A model generated the notes under the pieces. The model ran no database searches. It had not been told where the DNA came from and worked only from the letters and a program-made list of their open reading frames with translations. Below, piece after piece: positions 34,575-46,418 of a stretch of 64,000 nt of DNA; the stretch's first letter is position 1; the number at the start of each line of letters is the position of its first letter. The DNA is from Tetmemena sp. SeJ-2015 (lineage: Eukaryota > Ciliophora > Spirotrichea > Sporadotrichida > Oxytrichidae): NCBI GenBank assembly GCA_027382625.1, contig JAJKFJ010020708.1:92314-156313 (forward strand), read 5' to 3'. The position numbers and the translations under genes are program-made.

Positions 34575-35936
34575 ATGGGCATTAATCAAAGCCGTATAGG
34601 CTCGAGAAAGGCTAAAAATAATTTAATAGGAGTTAATATAAGGCTCCCAAATGTACTAAGAATAGAAATATATGGCTTTCTTTGTCCTTAAGAAATTATC
34701 TCTAAATTTGCCGTCTTAAGCAAGAAAGAAAGAACCCTGATTACAACTTAATCAACACTCTTCGAAAATTGTTAAGTAGAAATAGAAATATAAAGGGGGC
34801 TTTCACAAAAATAATTATAAGATATTCATGAAAAGCTGAAATGGTTTACTAATTAGAATAGATTGCCTTTGAAACTCTAGGTTTTCAACTGTTTATAGAT
34901 TTAGTAGTTTTACATTGATGATTATTTATAGATAGTAAAATCTTTCATAAAAATAAGGAAATCAGGCTGGGTTATCTCTCAATTCTTTTTAGGCACTGAA
35001 GAAAGGTTACAATTGCTAGAATAATTATTCAGCCTTGACAACCTGTAATTTGAAAAAATGAGTATTTGGCGTGAAACAATCACTGAGGAAAATTTTAAAA
35101 AAATATTGTAAAGAGTTTAGAAATTAGATATAAAAAATTGTTCAATTAAATTGAAGATAGCCAAAGATGAATAAATACAAGTGAATTATAATTTAAGAGT
35201 TGAGGAAATGACTATCCATGATTGTGAATTTGTAAATTTCAATATTGATAATCCAATTATTAAATCCCTTAAAGATATCAAACTTATTAAGATTTAAATT
35301 CCTATTGAGTCAGAGATATTTGATTATTTTAAGCAAATAAAAGGCTTTACAACATTAATCATTGGTAAAAATAAAATATCCTAATAAGAAATTCAAAGAA
35401 TTAGCTCTTAAATGGAAAATTTCGAAAGATTAAAAATAGATATAGATCTTAATTAAAAAGAGATGGGTTTAAATCAAGTATTTGATTTTTGTGAGGATTT
35501 CGTTATTTGGAGATAGACGGAATAACCAAAAACAAACAAAATTATATTCCAGATCTTTTCATACTTATATGAAAAGGAACATTTACTAGAAGAAATTATG
35601 AGAAAATTCTATACTCTATTCGAGAATCTCAAATTCAAAGGAGTAAAAGTGAATGTTGCTTTTGAAATATAATTGATAAGATTAAGAGTTGAGAGGAAGA
35701 TTTTTAAGTTATAGAAATTTGGAGTTCCTTGCAAACATAAAGAAATAATTTCTTAAATTCAGGGTTAGAAAGGGTATTCTCTAGCAATTACAGAAGAAAC
35801 ATTGAGAAAACAAATTCACAGTTTACAAATATAATAAACCAAAAGTGATAATATAGATTTATCATGTAATATAGATAATCATAATCTACTTTAGATTAGG
35901 TTAAATTTGTTTACATGGAAGATTAACTATAGTTGA
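34575..35936 (+). CDS. F-box/LRR protein, family B, copy B2 (intact, myristoylation-like N terminus)
   Basis: An uninterrupted 454-codon frame from ATG to TGA with many TAA/TAG read as Gln. The N terminus MGINQSRIGSRKAK has Gly2, Ser6 and following basic residues, the usual N-myristoylation pattern. The F-box spans about 24-63 (LPNVLRIEIYGFLCP, then FAVLSKKERTLITTQS). A linker with KLKWF and NRLPLKL follows, then LRR-like units (LDNLQFEKMS, VEEMTIHDCEFVNFNI, FDYFKQIKGFTTL, FERLKIDIDLN) and a C-terminal region with FGVPCKHKE and KGYSLAITEETLRKQ. There is no intron or IES. SCF-type ubiquitin ligase adaptor activity is inferred from the F-box plus LRR architecture. It has exactly the same codon length as copy B4. 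Confidence 0.8.
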
Positions 35937-35944
35937 ATTAATAA

Positions 35945-36957
35945 AGCTTTAAATAAATCCTTATCTTGTTTAAAATGTTTTTTAATTTAACTTCATTGCA
36001 CTAAGGAGAGTTTGAGTTTGTATTTAAGTTTCTTTCTGGTTTATTAATTATTTTTCATTCAAAAAGGTTGGTTTCCTTATCCTAAAACTGCAATTTAATG
36101 ATTACCTGAAGATAAAACATTGTACTTTATAGGTGATATTTTTTTACATTACAGTTGAAAAACATAAAAAATACACAAAAATATTTTTTCTCTAAGAAAG
36201 GCAAAAAATACCTCTGCCAATTATTAGAGAATATTAAAACCTAATTCAAGCTCTAATTTTAATAAACTAATTAAAAATCTTGAGGGAAACTTATTTAAGA
36301 ACCTAAAATAATTACAATTTTCACGAGGCAATATTATAGAGAGAAATCCACAGATGTGATAGATTAGGCTAAAATATTTAAAAGAACAATTAATAAAATA
36401 TTTTTCAAAAAGGAATATGGATTCAGAACATCCGAGTGATACGGTAGGAGCGTAATCGTAAATTTTATTTATCAAATGTTAAACTTCGCAATTTTTTTAA
36501 ACCAATCACAGCAATTAATTAAATTTAACTATAGCTTTAATCTTTAAATCTACTTTTCTCTAAGAGATGATTATATTAAATGTGATTTAATTAAAAAATT
36601 TTTTTTTTAAATTAAAGATGGAACCTGTTCTTACCAGATCAACGCCAAGATCATGAAGAACATTACCTTAGTTTATTTTTATGATTCTGAATCTATTTTT
36701 TTACCAATTAATAGTTTAGAGGAGGTTGAACTCTAGTTTATACCGTAGAAAGTGGATATTTTAGAGAGAAAGATATTAATTTTGTTCTTGATGTTATTTT
36801 TTAATGTACGTAAATCAACTAATTCTATTATAAAATTTGAGCATTCCCCGAGAAGATGAGTCTTTGTAGTGATACCTTTCTTGCCTTAGAGACTTGCCTA
36901 GTCTATCACTTTAAAGTTTCAGACTTTGTGGTTGTGGTTGTAATTTATGGAACTGTG
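35945..36957. other. 3' module of the duplicated B1-B2 unit
   Basis: No gene is called. This stretch is homologous to about 44700-45760 after copy B4; shared words include ccaattattagagaatatta, agagagaaatccacag and cttgccttagagacttgcct. Frames at 36224-36475 (minus) and 45559-45759 (plus) are not both conserved between the copies, so they are probably not genes. Confidence 0.55.
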
Positions 36958-37465
36958 TTTTTAAAGAAATTTTTATTTCTTTTTTTTTATTTATTTTTTG
37001 ATAGCTCCATATTTATCTTTTTATTTGCTTGATTTTGCTCGAATTAATTTCAAAACGCAGTTAGTAGTGCAAACAAATTCCGTTGGCAACCATTTTAGTA
37101 ATGTCGACGTCACAAAAAGGCTTAAAAATAGCTGCTACTTTTTTTCATTGCAACGCGATTAACGCTTCTAATTAAGGCAGGGAACTTTAGTTTGCACTAA
37201 TTAATTTTTAAATATAATTAGTATTTAAATTTAAAAGGAGCCACCACTATAAAAAGGAGTCCATCTTCACAACTTGCACCTGTTTTGCTTAGTTTTCTAG
37301 CTCTATCTATTTCGCTTGTCATTCCTATAGGAATCTCACTATTTAAATAGTAAGAACTTTTACTTCTGTAGCTCGGAATTCTAGATCATAGATCCTTGTA
37401 AGTAGATAATTGATTTTAAATTTAGAAACAACGAGTACTTCGTAACAAGACCGGTGGTAACTTGA

Positions 37466-38278
37466 ATGTTAAGCATAAGGCAAGAGTTGAGCAAACAGAT
37501 TCCGAACGAGATCAAGACCTCTACAGGTCTTACCTCACTAGCAGTAGAAGTCTCTCATATGGATGAGACAGAGGAGATAACAATAAATCTTAGTTGGTTT
37601 GTTCGTTCCGACAATGTATGGAACAAAGATCTCGTTTCTCAAAGCAATTCTTGCTGATGAGAAGAGAAAGCTCTCAAAACGACGAATGTCAACATGATGA
37701 AGATCCCAAACTATCCTGAAGATCTCATACTATATGTATGACGATTGCGAGTGGGAGATCGGAAGTTGACTCTATTCCTTCCTAGACAGAGGAACCAACT
37801 CTCAACAAGTTGCCAGGAACGGAAGGTTCTTCTTTGGCGTCCTTGCTACGTGACGTGCAGAGTACCTCAAAGTAGATTCAATTGAAGCATGCACATCACG
37901 AAGAGCTTTAAATTGGAAACCATAAAAAATGAAGGGAATAGTTATCAGCGACGAATTGGATTGAGCCGCTTCAGACAGTTATCGCCGTACTTCTTAGTAG
38001 TTTTGAGTTTATACTGTGTAGAAAGAACGTATGCACTGGCATTTAAAATATACATTTATATGAGATAGAGAGTGCAAAAGGATTCAGAGCATGGAAGCAA
38101 ATACAAGCATCAGATGAGCAAGCGTTCTATCACCTGTTATGACAAACATTAGGTGACTACGAAGAGCATATAGATGCTTGGACAGTTCCAAGATGAAGGA
38201 AGCTAGGTCATCTGGGCCAAACAGAAAGAGAGAAGGAACCTTACTTAGAATCCCTTCTTCCCAAGATCGGAAAAGTGA
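37466..38278 (+). pseudogene. TBE 22-kDa-type ORF, broken (TBE-1)
   Basis: The start MLSIRQELSKQ and the later parts align with the copy at 61751-62507: the tail region from gaagctaggtc to the TGA at 38276-38278 is shared. Several single-base losses and gains break the frame; the first block reads 63 codons to TGA at about 37657. TBE elements of Oxytricha carry a 22-kDa protein of unknown biochemical function; the assignment is by position and by match to the other copy. Confidence 0.6.
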
Positions 38279-38319
38279 ATTAAGTCATTAAGTTAAGCTT
38301 AAATACTTTTTCCTTGATT

Positions 38320-39330
38320 TAATTCACTCTACTTATCCGCTTCATTTCCATCTTCCTCTGATTCCTTTTTAACTTTTTCATCTTTATTTAACATCTATAA
38401 TAAAATGCTGAACTTGATTCCTAAATTTACAAAATATTTTAATACTTTTTATCTTTTTTCTTAACTTTAAGAGAAGAACTAAATGCCCGTTCGAACTTCT
38501 GGCAGTATGGGAACATTAAAATCAGAGTGATGTTCAACTCAGCGTATGCCTTCTTCGCTCCCTTTGTCTTGTGTACGCTGAGGTTGGTCACGAGTAACGA
38601 TCTCATCGTTCTTGTGATCTTCTCTCTGAGGCTCTTAAGGAACGCAACCAATACTGCTCTCACGCTTCTGTGATAGAGCGCATCTAGGACATAATCTTCT
38701 AAGCTCTGAGGTTATACTAGATTCCTGCCAAGTACGCATATGTAGTTACTATATGTCTACTTTCCACTTCGTAAACTTCTTTTATCGTGCTTCTTGTAAC
38801 ACCCATATTCTTTAATTCATATGAAGTATTCGTGTTGGAACACAGCTTCGTCACACATTACAAACTCACTCTATCGATATACCCTCTCACACCTGACGGC
38901 AGTGTAAACATATTTCAGTTATTATAATATAAAGATGCGTTTATGAAGTACTTATATCGCTTCACTCGATTTCATAGATTTTGTTACGTTTATGCATTGG
39001 TCAACAACCATAAGATGTTGCTCAGTTTACGGAGATAAGGAACTTATCTTCAGATCTTGCGCAGCGTATACCAACTTAAGTGCCTTGTGGCGAAGAGTTT
39101 GAGGATCACAAAAAAGTAATTGTGTGCACGAAACTAGTAGAATGTGCGTATGAGTAACATCTGGCCAAACACTACAGTATGATAGTTGTGGCACTTCTCA
39201 GCTATTTTAGCAAAGGAGTTGACTTTTGAAACTGTCTATTACTACTGCAAATAAGTGTGTGTGTGTTTAATAGATGCGTACCTCTAGTGAGTAAAAAATG
39301 AAATGAAGGATTTAGGATTGTTTATACTGT
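38320..39330 (-). pseudogene. TBE 42-kDa-type DDE transposase, broken (TBE-1)
   Basis: The minus strand shows the Tc1/mariner DDE core: LLVTNLSVHKTK, then AYAELNITLILMFPYCQKFE (38663-38480), which corresponds to the family pattern L-V-x-D-N-x-S-x-H-K-T-K ... N-I-T-L-I-F-x-x-P-Y-S-P-E-F-N. Here the catalytic Asp is replaced (TNL instead of DNL) and the Glu-containing NAIE motif is not intact. Frames shift repeatedly upstream. The element cannot encode its own transposase in this state. Confidence 0.65.
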
Positions 39331-39414
39331 AAGTACTATTTATTGTCATAATTCGGCGTAATTGACTTCAAATGAGTTAAGTATTATAAAGAAAATTTTA
39401 AAATTATGCTACAA

Positions 39415-39456
39415 ATCTTATTTTCACTTTCTTATAATATTATGGGGTTTTTATTG
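39415..39456. repeat. Right terminus of TBE-1
   Basis: The block cactttcttataatattatg followed by gggttttt is the complement of the terminal block of the TBE at 59716 (ccccata...gataag...gaaaat). Only about one telomeric repeat unit remains. Confidence 0.65.
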
Positions 39457-39469
39457 TTGCAAGAAACAG

Positions 39470-40430
39470 TGCTCATTTTCGAAAAAATTCAATCGAGACA
39501 GTATGTTAATTAAAAATCAGAGGTGGAATAGACATTAAGAGTTTTATGAGAATTTATGGACATCATTTTAAGGTAATTTTATTCAGACATAAATTTATTT
39601 TCTAGAATAAAGCAATAAGAAGGACTAGAACAGTGAGATAAATTAAACAGAGTTCTAAATGGTTAAAAACAAATAAAGATGCAAAGGCTGAAATTAAGTT
39701 GGAAAGTGATTAAACATATTGTAAATACCTTGCACGTATAAAAAGCTGCAAAGAATTTGTATTTATGAAAGTTTCAATTTGTGATAATGTAAACTTATTT
39801 GTCCCATAATAAAAATAATAAAAGTATAATGTAAATATATCCTCTTGATAGCCTATAAATTATTAGCTTGATTTGAATATCAATGTCTCATTTTTATTCG
39901 AATTCATAGAAACTTTAATATAATTTAATACTTCAGTTTTAGTTAAATAAAAATGTAAATTTTGCTTTCCAAGCTTAGAGTTATCTACTCTTTGAATAAT
40001 CAATTTAGCTTTAAAATAGCTTATTTAATATATAGGAGAGACGCTATCTTATAAATTCTATCACAAAATTTCCAAATCTAGTCAATTAGAAAATAGAAAT
40101 AAAAATAGCATTAAGTAATAGTCCAGGAAGTTATAAGTTACCTCTTCTTAATATGATAAATTAATGATTTTAGGCTTGTTTTTTTTTGTGGTTTATATAC
40201 TCAATGAAGATTATTATAACCATTTTAAAATTATCATCAAAAGAATTTTATCTAATATGCTATAGAAAGAGTTTGCAATATATTTTTAGTATACAGGAAA
40301 ACTTAATATTTTTGAATTAAAAGCAAGGTAGAAGTAAAATTTCTAGGAAAATTTAATTATATTCATAATGAAAAAATCGATTCTTCCTCTAAGATAGCAG
40401 AATTATAAATAAAAGAAAAAAAGAAGTTAA
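39470..40430. other. AT-rich spacer after TBE-1
   Basis: No supported gene. Frames are open for short distances only. Confidence 0.3.
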
Positions 40431-40433
40431 TGA

Positions 40434-41021
40434 AATTAAAAAGGGGCTGGCTCCCAATTATTTCCTGAATATTTGGATATTTTTTGTGCTGTAAAAGGAA
40501 AAAGTACGATCATTAATTTGAATTTCCTCAAAATAGCGAGCGATTAAGAAATTAGTTAAATTCAAAATAGGTATTGGTAAGAATTAGCTTCTGAAGTTAG
40601 ATATTTGAATTTTTCGATATTCTATTAATTTAAGATAACTCAAAATAGTTAGCAGGTTCTTCAGGGTCATCTGATTAATGCTAAATGTTTAAATAAAGAT
40701 AGTATAGTTTTTATTTTCGAAATCATCGATCTGGCTGAGAAGATCTTGAATATAAATAGGGCATAATCAATTGCAAGCTTATTGACTATCTAGTTTAAAA
40801 GATAATTTTAGGTTTCAGAATTATATCTTAGACTGCATTTAACTTTGATGTCCTAAAACATAAGAGTATTCATAACCTCTGTCCTTTCTTTATTGTTGAC
40901 TAGCATAATAGATTATAGTAATTCTTTTGGCTATAAATATTCATATAAACTTTTATTTAAAAAATTAAGCTAAAAAAAAACGAAATAAAGAAATCCTTTA
41001 AAAATAATTATCTATATATGA
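40434..41021 (+). pseudogene. LRR-like open segment without a start
   Basis: Under the Gln code the plus strand is open for about 195 codons, ending in TGA at 41019-41021. It reads LFPEYLDIFCAVKGKSTI, then INLNFLKIASDQEIS, then VRYLNFSIFYQF, and SIVFIFEIIDLAEKILNI. No in-frame ATG exists in the first two thirds. The Leu spacing suggests an LRR region. It is probably the rear half of an old F-box/LRR copy that lost its 5' end. Confidence 0.4.
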
Positions 41022-41280
41022 TTTTAAAAGCAAGAAAATAAAAATGCAAGAGAGCTTAAAAATTATTATAAAGAAATAATGTTGATCTCTTACCTGAACA
41101 ATTTACTTATGTAGGATTAGATCTATTTAAATTTTAAAATCTCAAACAAAAATCATTTAATTTTAAATGAAAACTAAAATATTTATAAGAGAGAGATAAA
41201 ACTTAATTTTTGATAATGATTTTTCTTATAAATCATTATAAATTTAAATTTATTAATTTTATAAAGAGCATATTAATAAG

Positions 41281-41304
41281 ATAAATTTAAATATTCAAAA
41301 ATAG
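41281..41304 (+). promoter_or_regulatory. Shared upstream motif of family B, before B3
   Basis: The word ataaatttaaatattcaaaa lies about 37 bases before the B3 start and is a variant of the motif seen at 34512-34533. Confidence 0.35.
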
Positions 41305-41337
41305 TATATAGATCCTAAAAATATGTAATGAAATATA

Positions 41338-42701
41338 ATGGGAATTCATTTTAGTTGTATAGGCTCAAAAAAAGCTAAAAAGCTTTTAATTGGAGGTAAT
41401 ATCAAGCTCCCAAATGTACTAAGAATTGAAATATATGGCTTTTTTTGTACTTGTAAAATTATCTCAAAATTTGCTGTATTAAGCAAGAAAGAAAAAGCAA
41501 TGATTACAACTCAATCAATGCTCTTTTAAAAGAATAATGTATCTCTAAACATTTAAGAGGGACTTAAACTGAAATAATTGTAATGAATTGAGGAGAAATT
41601 GAAATGGTTTAATAATCAGAATAGATTGCCTTTGAAGCTTCAGGTTTTCAATAAGCTTAATAATTTCTAGTTTTTCACAGAGGATTATTTACAATTAATT
41701 AAATCAATTTTAGAAATAAGAAATTAAGGATGGGCCATCTCTCGATTTGTTATAGATTCCAAAGCAAAAATTAAATTATTAGAATAACTTCTCAGCTTTG
41801 AAAACCTAAGATTTTATAAAATGTGTTTTGTGAGTCGGAAAATCACTGAGAAAATCTTTACATAAATATTGCAAAGAGTTTAGAAACTAGATATAATATA
41901 TTGCACAATTTAATTATCGAGAACAACAGAAGAATAAGAAATTTAAAATTTAAGAGTTGAGGAATTGTATTTAAAAAAGAATGAGTTTGTAAATTTCAAT
42001 AGTGAACATCCAATTATTAAATCTTTTAAAGATATAAAGATTATTGACATTAATTATCCACTTGAGACAGAGATATTTGGCTTTTTTAAACAAACAAAGG
42101 GCTTACAAAGCTTACTCATAGATATAAACGCAATATCCCAAAAAGAGCTTTAAAATATTAGCCTTTAATTGGAAAACTTAAAAAGTTTACAAATAATTAT
42201 AGATATGGATGTTGAAATAGATTAATTGGAATTAAATAAAGGAGTTGAATTTTGTGAGGAGTTCATTATATGGAGATGGCAAAATTAAAGATAAGCAAAG
42301 AAAATGACATTCAAAATCATTTCATTTTTTTGGGAAAAGGATTATTTACTTGAAGAAATTTTGAGCAAATTTTATGGCTTATTTGAAAATTTTAAATTTA
42401 ACAGAATAAATGTTAAAGTAGCTTTTGAAATATAATTGTCAAGCTTAGGAATTAAAGGAAAGATTTTTAAGTTATAGTAATTTGGAGTTCCTTGCAAACG
42501 AAAAACAAAAGAGAGTTTGAAATTGAGGGGCATCAAGGGTATTCACTCTATATTGCAGATGAAACATTGAGAAAATATTTTCACAGTATATCACTTAAAG
42601 AAGCAATGTATGACAATATAAATTTGTCATGTAGCTTCAGTAATCATAATCTTCTTTTGATAAGATTAAATATTTTGGTAAGGAAGATTCTCTATCTTTG
42701 A
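41338..42701 (+). pseudogene. F-box/LRR family B, copy B3 (one TGA, one frameshift)
   Basis: The start MGIHFSCIGSKKAKK has the myristoylation-like pattern (Gly2, Ser6) plus a Cys7 that could be palmitoylated. The F-box at about 24-63 reads LPNVLRIEIYGFFCTC then FAVLSKKEKAMITTQS. Codon 83 is TGA (41584-41586), where other copies have Cys (TGC/TGT) or Gln. The frame then runs without a stop through the LRR region (FENLRFYKMCF, FGFFKQTKGLQSLLID, LENLKSLQIIID). A one-base loss at about 42497-42510 follows; B1 shows the undamaged version tgcaaaagaaaagacaaa. The conserved C-terminal part GHQGYSLYIADETLRK is read in the shifted frame to TGA at 42699-42701. Confidence 0.65.
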
Positions 42702-43268
42702 AAATATAAAACTTAAAATAATAATTATCTTTCTTTAATAAATTTCAATATATTTTAATTCTGGAAATTGAGGAGAGAAAAAATGTAAGCAATATTTCTC
42801 TCTATTTTTTATTTATTTTTTGCTCATTCTATAATGTAAATTTCTTGTTTTATTATCTTAAATTTCACTATTTATCTTTAGATATAAATAAAGTGAACTT
42901 TGAAATTAAAATATTTTTATAATAAAATAAGTATATGATTTTGTGGGATTATGGATCTTTTCAATTAAAAAACTCAAAACTCATATTCTTAATTAAGCCT
43001 TTTAGTTTTTTTGGTGAGAATACAGAATGCAATTTTTGCCATACAAAGACATAAAATATCTCTTATTGCGAGACCTGTTAAATAATAGATTTCTAAAAAA
43101 ATATCCATAAATCAATTTCCAAGTCGAAAAGTGAGAAGAAAAAAAAGAATAAGTTCTTTAATTGCGAACATAAATATCTACGAGAGGGATAAAAGTTGTT
43201 CAATAACGAGTTTTTAATATTAATTTATAATTAATTCATTAAAATTTTTTCAGCAAAGAACATTCAAA

Positions 43269-43288
43269 AATATTTAAATATTTAAAAA
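43269..43288 (+). promoter_or_regulatory. Shared upstream motif of family B, before B4
   Basis: The word aatatttaaatatttaaaaa lies 42 bases before the B4 start, the same distance as before B2. About 110 bases of flank around it are also similar to B2, as expected for a recent duplication. Confidence 0.4.
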
Positions 43289-43330
43289 TATATAATATAT
43301 TCCTAAACTATTAATAAATAATAAACAATT

Positions 43331-44692
43331 ATGGGAATTCATTTAAGCTGCATAGGCTCAAAAAAAGCTAAAAGGTTTTTAATTGGAGTTAATATCAAGC
43401 TCCCAAATGTACTAAGAATTGAAATATATGGCTTTCTTTGTCCTTACGAAGTTATCTCTAAACTTGCTGTATTAAGTAAGAAAGAAAGAACACTGATTAC
43501 AACTTAATCAACACTCTTCAAAAATAATAGAGTAGAAATAGAAATATAAAGATGTCTTTCATTGTAATAATTTTAATGCATACAGGAAAAGCTGAAATGG
43601 TATAATAATTAGAATAGATTGCCTTTGAAGCTTCAGGTTTTCAATTTCTTAGATATTTAGTCATTTGATATTAATGAATATTTAGAACTAGTTAAATCTA
43701 TCTTGGAAATAAGAGAATCAGGTTGGGCTATCTGACATTTCTATATAAGCTTTGATGAAAACTTTCAAGTGTAAGAATTACTTCTAAGCCTTGACAACCT
43801 GTACTTTGAAAATTTGTGTATTGGGCATAATAATATCACAGAGGAAAATTTTACAAAAATATTGTAAAGAGTTAAGAAATTACATATAAGTAATTGCTCA
43901 ATTTAATTGAAGATGGTCACAGAAGAATAATCGCAAGAGATTTAAAAATTAAGAGTTGAGGAATTGACTTTCGATAATTGCGAATTTGTAAATTTCAATA
44001 TTGATAATCCAGTTATTAAATCTCTTTATGAGATTAAAAATGTTGAGATTTGAATTCCTATTGAGCCAGAGACTTTTGGGTAAATTAAGCAAATAAAAGG
44101 GTTAACAAGCTTACTCGTAAAAATAAATAAAATATCCTAATAAGAAATTTAAAGAATTAGCTCTTAAATGGAAAATTTCTAAAGATTACAAATAGATATA
44201 GATCTCAAATTAAATTAGATGGAATTAAATCAAGTATTAGACTTTTGCGAGGAGTTTGTTTTATGGAGATGGAGGAATTAAATAAAAACAAACAAAATTA
44301 TATTCCAGATCATTTCATACTTAGATGAAAAAGATTATTTACTAGAAGAAATTTTGAGAAAATTCCAAATTCTATCCGAGAATCTTAAAATAAACGGAGT
44401 AAAAGTAGAAGTTTCTTTTGAAATATAATTGTCAAGATTAAGAATTAAGAGGAAGATTTTTAAGTTATAGAAATTTGGAGTACCTTGCAAACAAAAAGAA
44501 AGTATTTCTGAAATATAGGGGTATAAAGGATATTCTCTAGCAATTACAGATGAAACATTGAGAAAACAATTTCACAATTTACAAATTTCATAAACGATAT
44601 GTGAAAAAATAGATTTATCATGTAATATAGATAATCAAAATCTATCTTTGATTAGTTTAAATTTGTTAACGTGGAGAATTAAATATCGTTGA
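43331..44692 (+). pseudogene. F-box/LRR family B, copy B4 (two in-frame TGA, no indel)
   Basis: The frame from ATG to the terminal TGA is exactly 454 codons, the same as B2, with no net insertion or deletion. The start MGIHLSCIGSKKAK has the myristoylation-like pattern. F-box: LPNVLRIEIYGFLCP, then LAVLSKKERTLITTQS. Two internal TGA codons occur: at 43733-43735, where B2 has TCT (Ser), and at 44051-44053, where B2 has TAA (Gln). Everything else, including FGVPCKQKE and KGYSLAITDETLRKQ, is preserved. It is either a young pseudogene or a gene in which TGA is tolerated. Confidence 0.65.
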
Positions 44693-44699
44693 TTTAATT

Positions 44700-45765
44700 A
44701 AACTTTAAATAAATCATTATCTTATTTAAAAAAAAAGATTTTTTTTAATTTCACTTTAAAGTTCTAAGGAGAGAAAGATTTTTTATTTAAGTTTCCTTCT
44801 GGTTTATTGATTTTTGCTAAATCTAAGAGGTTTATCTCCTACTCTTAAACGAAGTTTAATTATTAACTTTATATAAAAATAGTAGACTTTTTAAGGTTTT
44901 TTTATCAGTTGAAAATCTAAAAATCATTATATTATTCAACGTTTTTAAACTTTTTTGAGAATTAAAAAAATAATTTTAACTAAAAAATAAAAAAAATATC
45001 TCTACCAATTATTAGAGAATATTAAAATTAAGTTTAAGCTCTAATTTTAATTAATTTTTTAAAAATTCTTGAGAGAAACTAATTTTAAGAACCTAATATA
45101 TTTACAATTTTCATGAGCAATCTGTTAGAGAGAAATCCACAGAAGTCTAAAATATTTATAAGAATAATTAACAAAATATTTTTAAAAAGGAATAATGTCA
45201 AATTAAAAAAACACACACACACCACAAGCTTTGAATATTGAATCCACATCAGAGTAATTCGGATGGAGGTAATCGTACATTTTATTTTATTAGATATTAC
45301 ACATCCCTTCCTTTTATTTTAACCAATCTCATAGATTTAATAATTTAATCTACTTGCTCTTCGAATTGCTACTTTATTTTACATTTTGGATGAATATAGT
45401 TAGATGATCAGAGTAAGTTATATCTTATCAAGAAAGAGTTATTAAGAAAAGTATACATAAATATTAAATGTGATTTTAAAAACATTATGTTTTAATTTAA
45501 AGAGGGAGCCAGTTCCTTTTATATCATTCATTACCAAAATCATGAAGAACATGCCATTATGTTCATCTCGCTCTTGATGATTACTAAAGTGCGCAAATCA
45601 ACGAATACTTTTGGAAATATTGAGCTTTTCCGAGGAGATATGTCTCTGTTGATAGGTAGTGATAACTTTCTTGCCTTAGAGACTTGCCTCCTATGTCACT
45701 TTAAAATTTTAGACTTTAAGCTTTTGGTAGTTATTTATACAACTGTGTTTGTTAGTTAATGCAGT
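44700..45765. other. 3' module of the duplicated B3-B4 unit
   Basis: Homologous to 35945-36957 after B2. It also holds an (AC)n run near 45210-45223. The frame at 45559-45759 (MFISLLMITKVRK) lacks a matching frame in the other copy and is not called a gene. Confidence 0.5.
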
Positions 45766-45769
45766 CGAT

Positions 45770-46418
45770 ATTTATATTAAATTAATTATAAATTTAACCA
45801 GTAATATAAAAAATGAAGCACAGATTCAAACATAATCTATTTAATATTAATCATATTTCTTTTAATCGTCTGCTTAAAATAATTTATAATTTAGTTATCA
45901 TATGGTTGATTGCCTTCTTTAAAAAAAAAAATCAAATAAAATTAGAATTTAACTCTTATATAAAAAGCTAACTATTGGGAATACATTTTTACATTAACTT
46001 TTACTAATTTTTAGTAATTCCTAAGTATGATCATATTATCAACTGATATTCGTGTTCAAGGACTTTAGGAACTTCAAGCCCCAACTGAACTTGCTGTTGC
46101 AAACAGACTATAAATTTAACTTTCGAACTAGAAATTTCGTTTTCTAATTTTCAAGTCTAGAATAGCCAGAAAAAAGCAGTTGCATTTTTGAAGAAGATAT
46201 AGGATATATTTTATTTTACTATTAAAATATTGAATGAATATTCAACTTACTTTATATTTAAAAATGCTATAAAAATGAAATTTGTTAATAAATATATTTA
46301 AATATTTAAAAGTTATTTTTAGCATAAAGGATATAAAAATTATTGCTTTAATCAATAATATTAATTCTATCACACACAAAAAAGAGAAAAATTGTCTTCA
46401 CATTTAGATCATTCAAAA
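45770..46418. promoter_or_regulatory. Spacer with upstream motif before B5
   Basis: The family motif occurs as atatatttaaatatttaaaa at 46292-46311, about 107 bases before the B5 start. The remaining spacer shows nothing else that I can name. Confidence 0.3.

Larger units (their letters stand above)
36960..39460. mobile_element. Truncated TBE-type transposon (TBE-1)
   Basis: From about 36978 the sequence matches the interior of the second TBE from about 61300 (gatagctccatatttatc in both). It carries a 22-kDa-type gene, a minus-strand transposase gene and a right terminus at 39415-39456 that ends attatggggttttt, a single G4T4-like repeat. The left third, which in the other copy holds the zinc-finger/kinase gene and the left terminus, is missing. 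Reading frames are broken. The left junction coincides with the end of homology between the duplicated F-box units. Confidence 0.8.

Noticed and set aside
36224..36475. An 83-codon minus-strand ORF in the 3' module after B2
   Set aside because: The homologous stretch after B4 does not keep this frame, so conservation does not support a gene.
45559..45759. A 66-codon plus-strand ORF after B4
   Set aside because: The paralogous sequence at about 36780-36960 has lost this frame and its start; it is likely a chance ORF.
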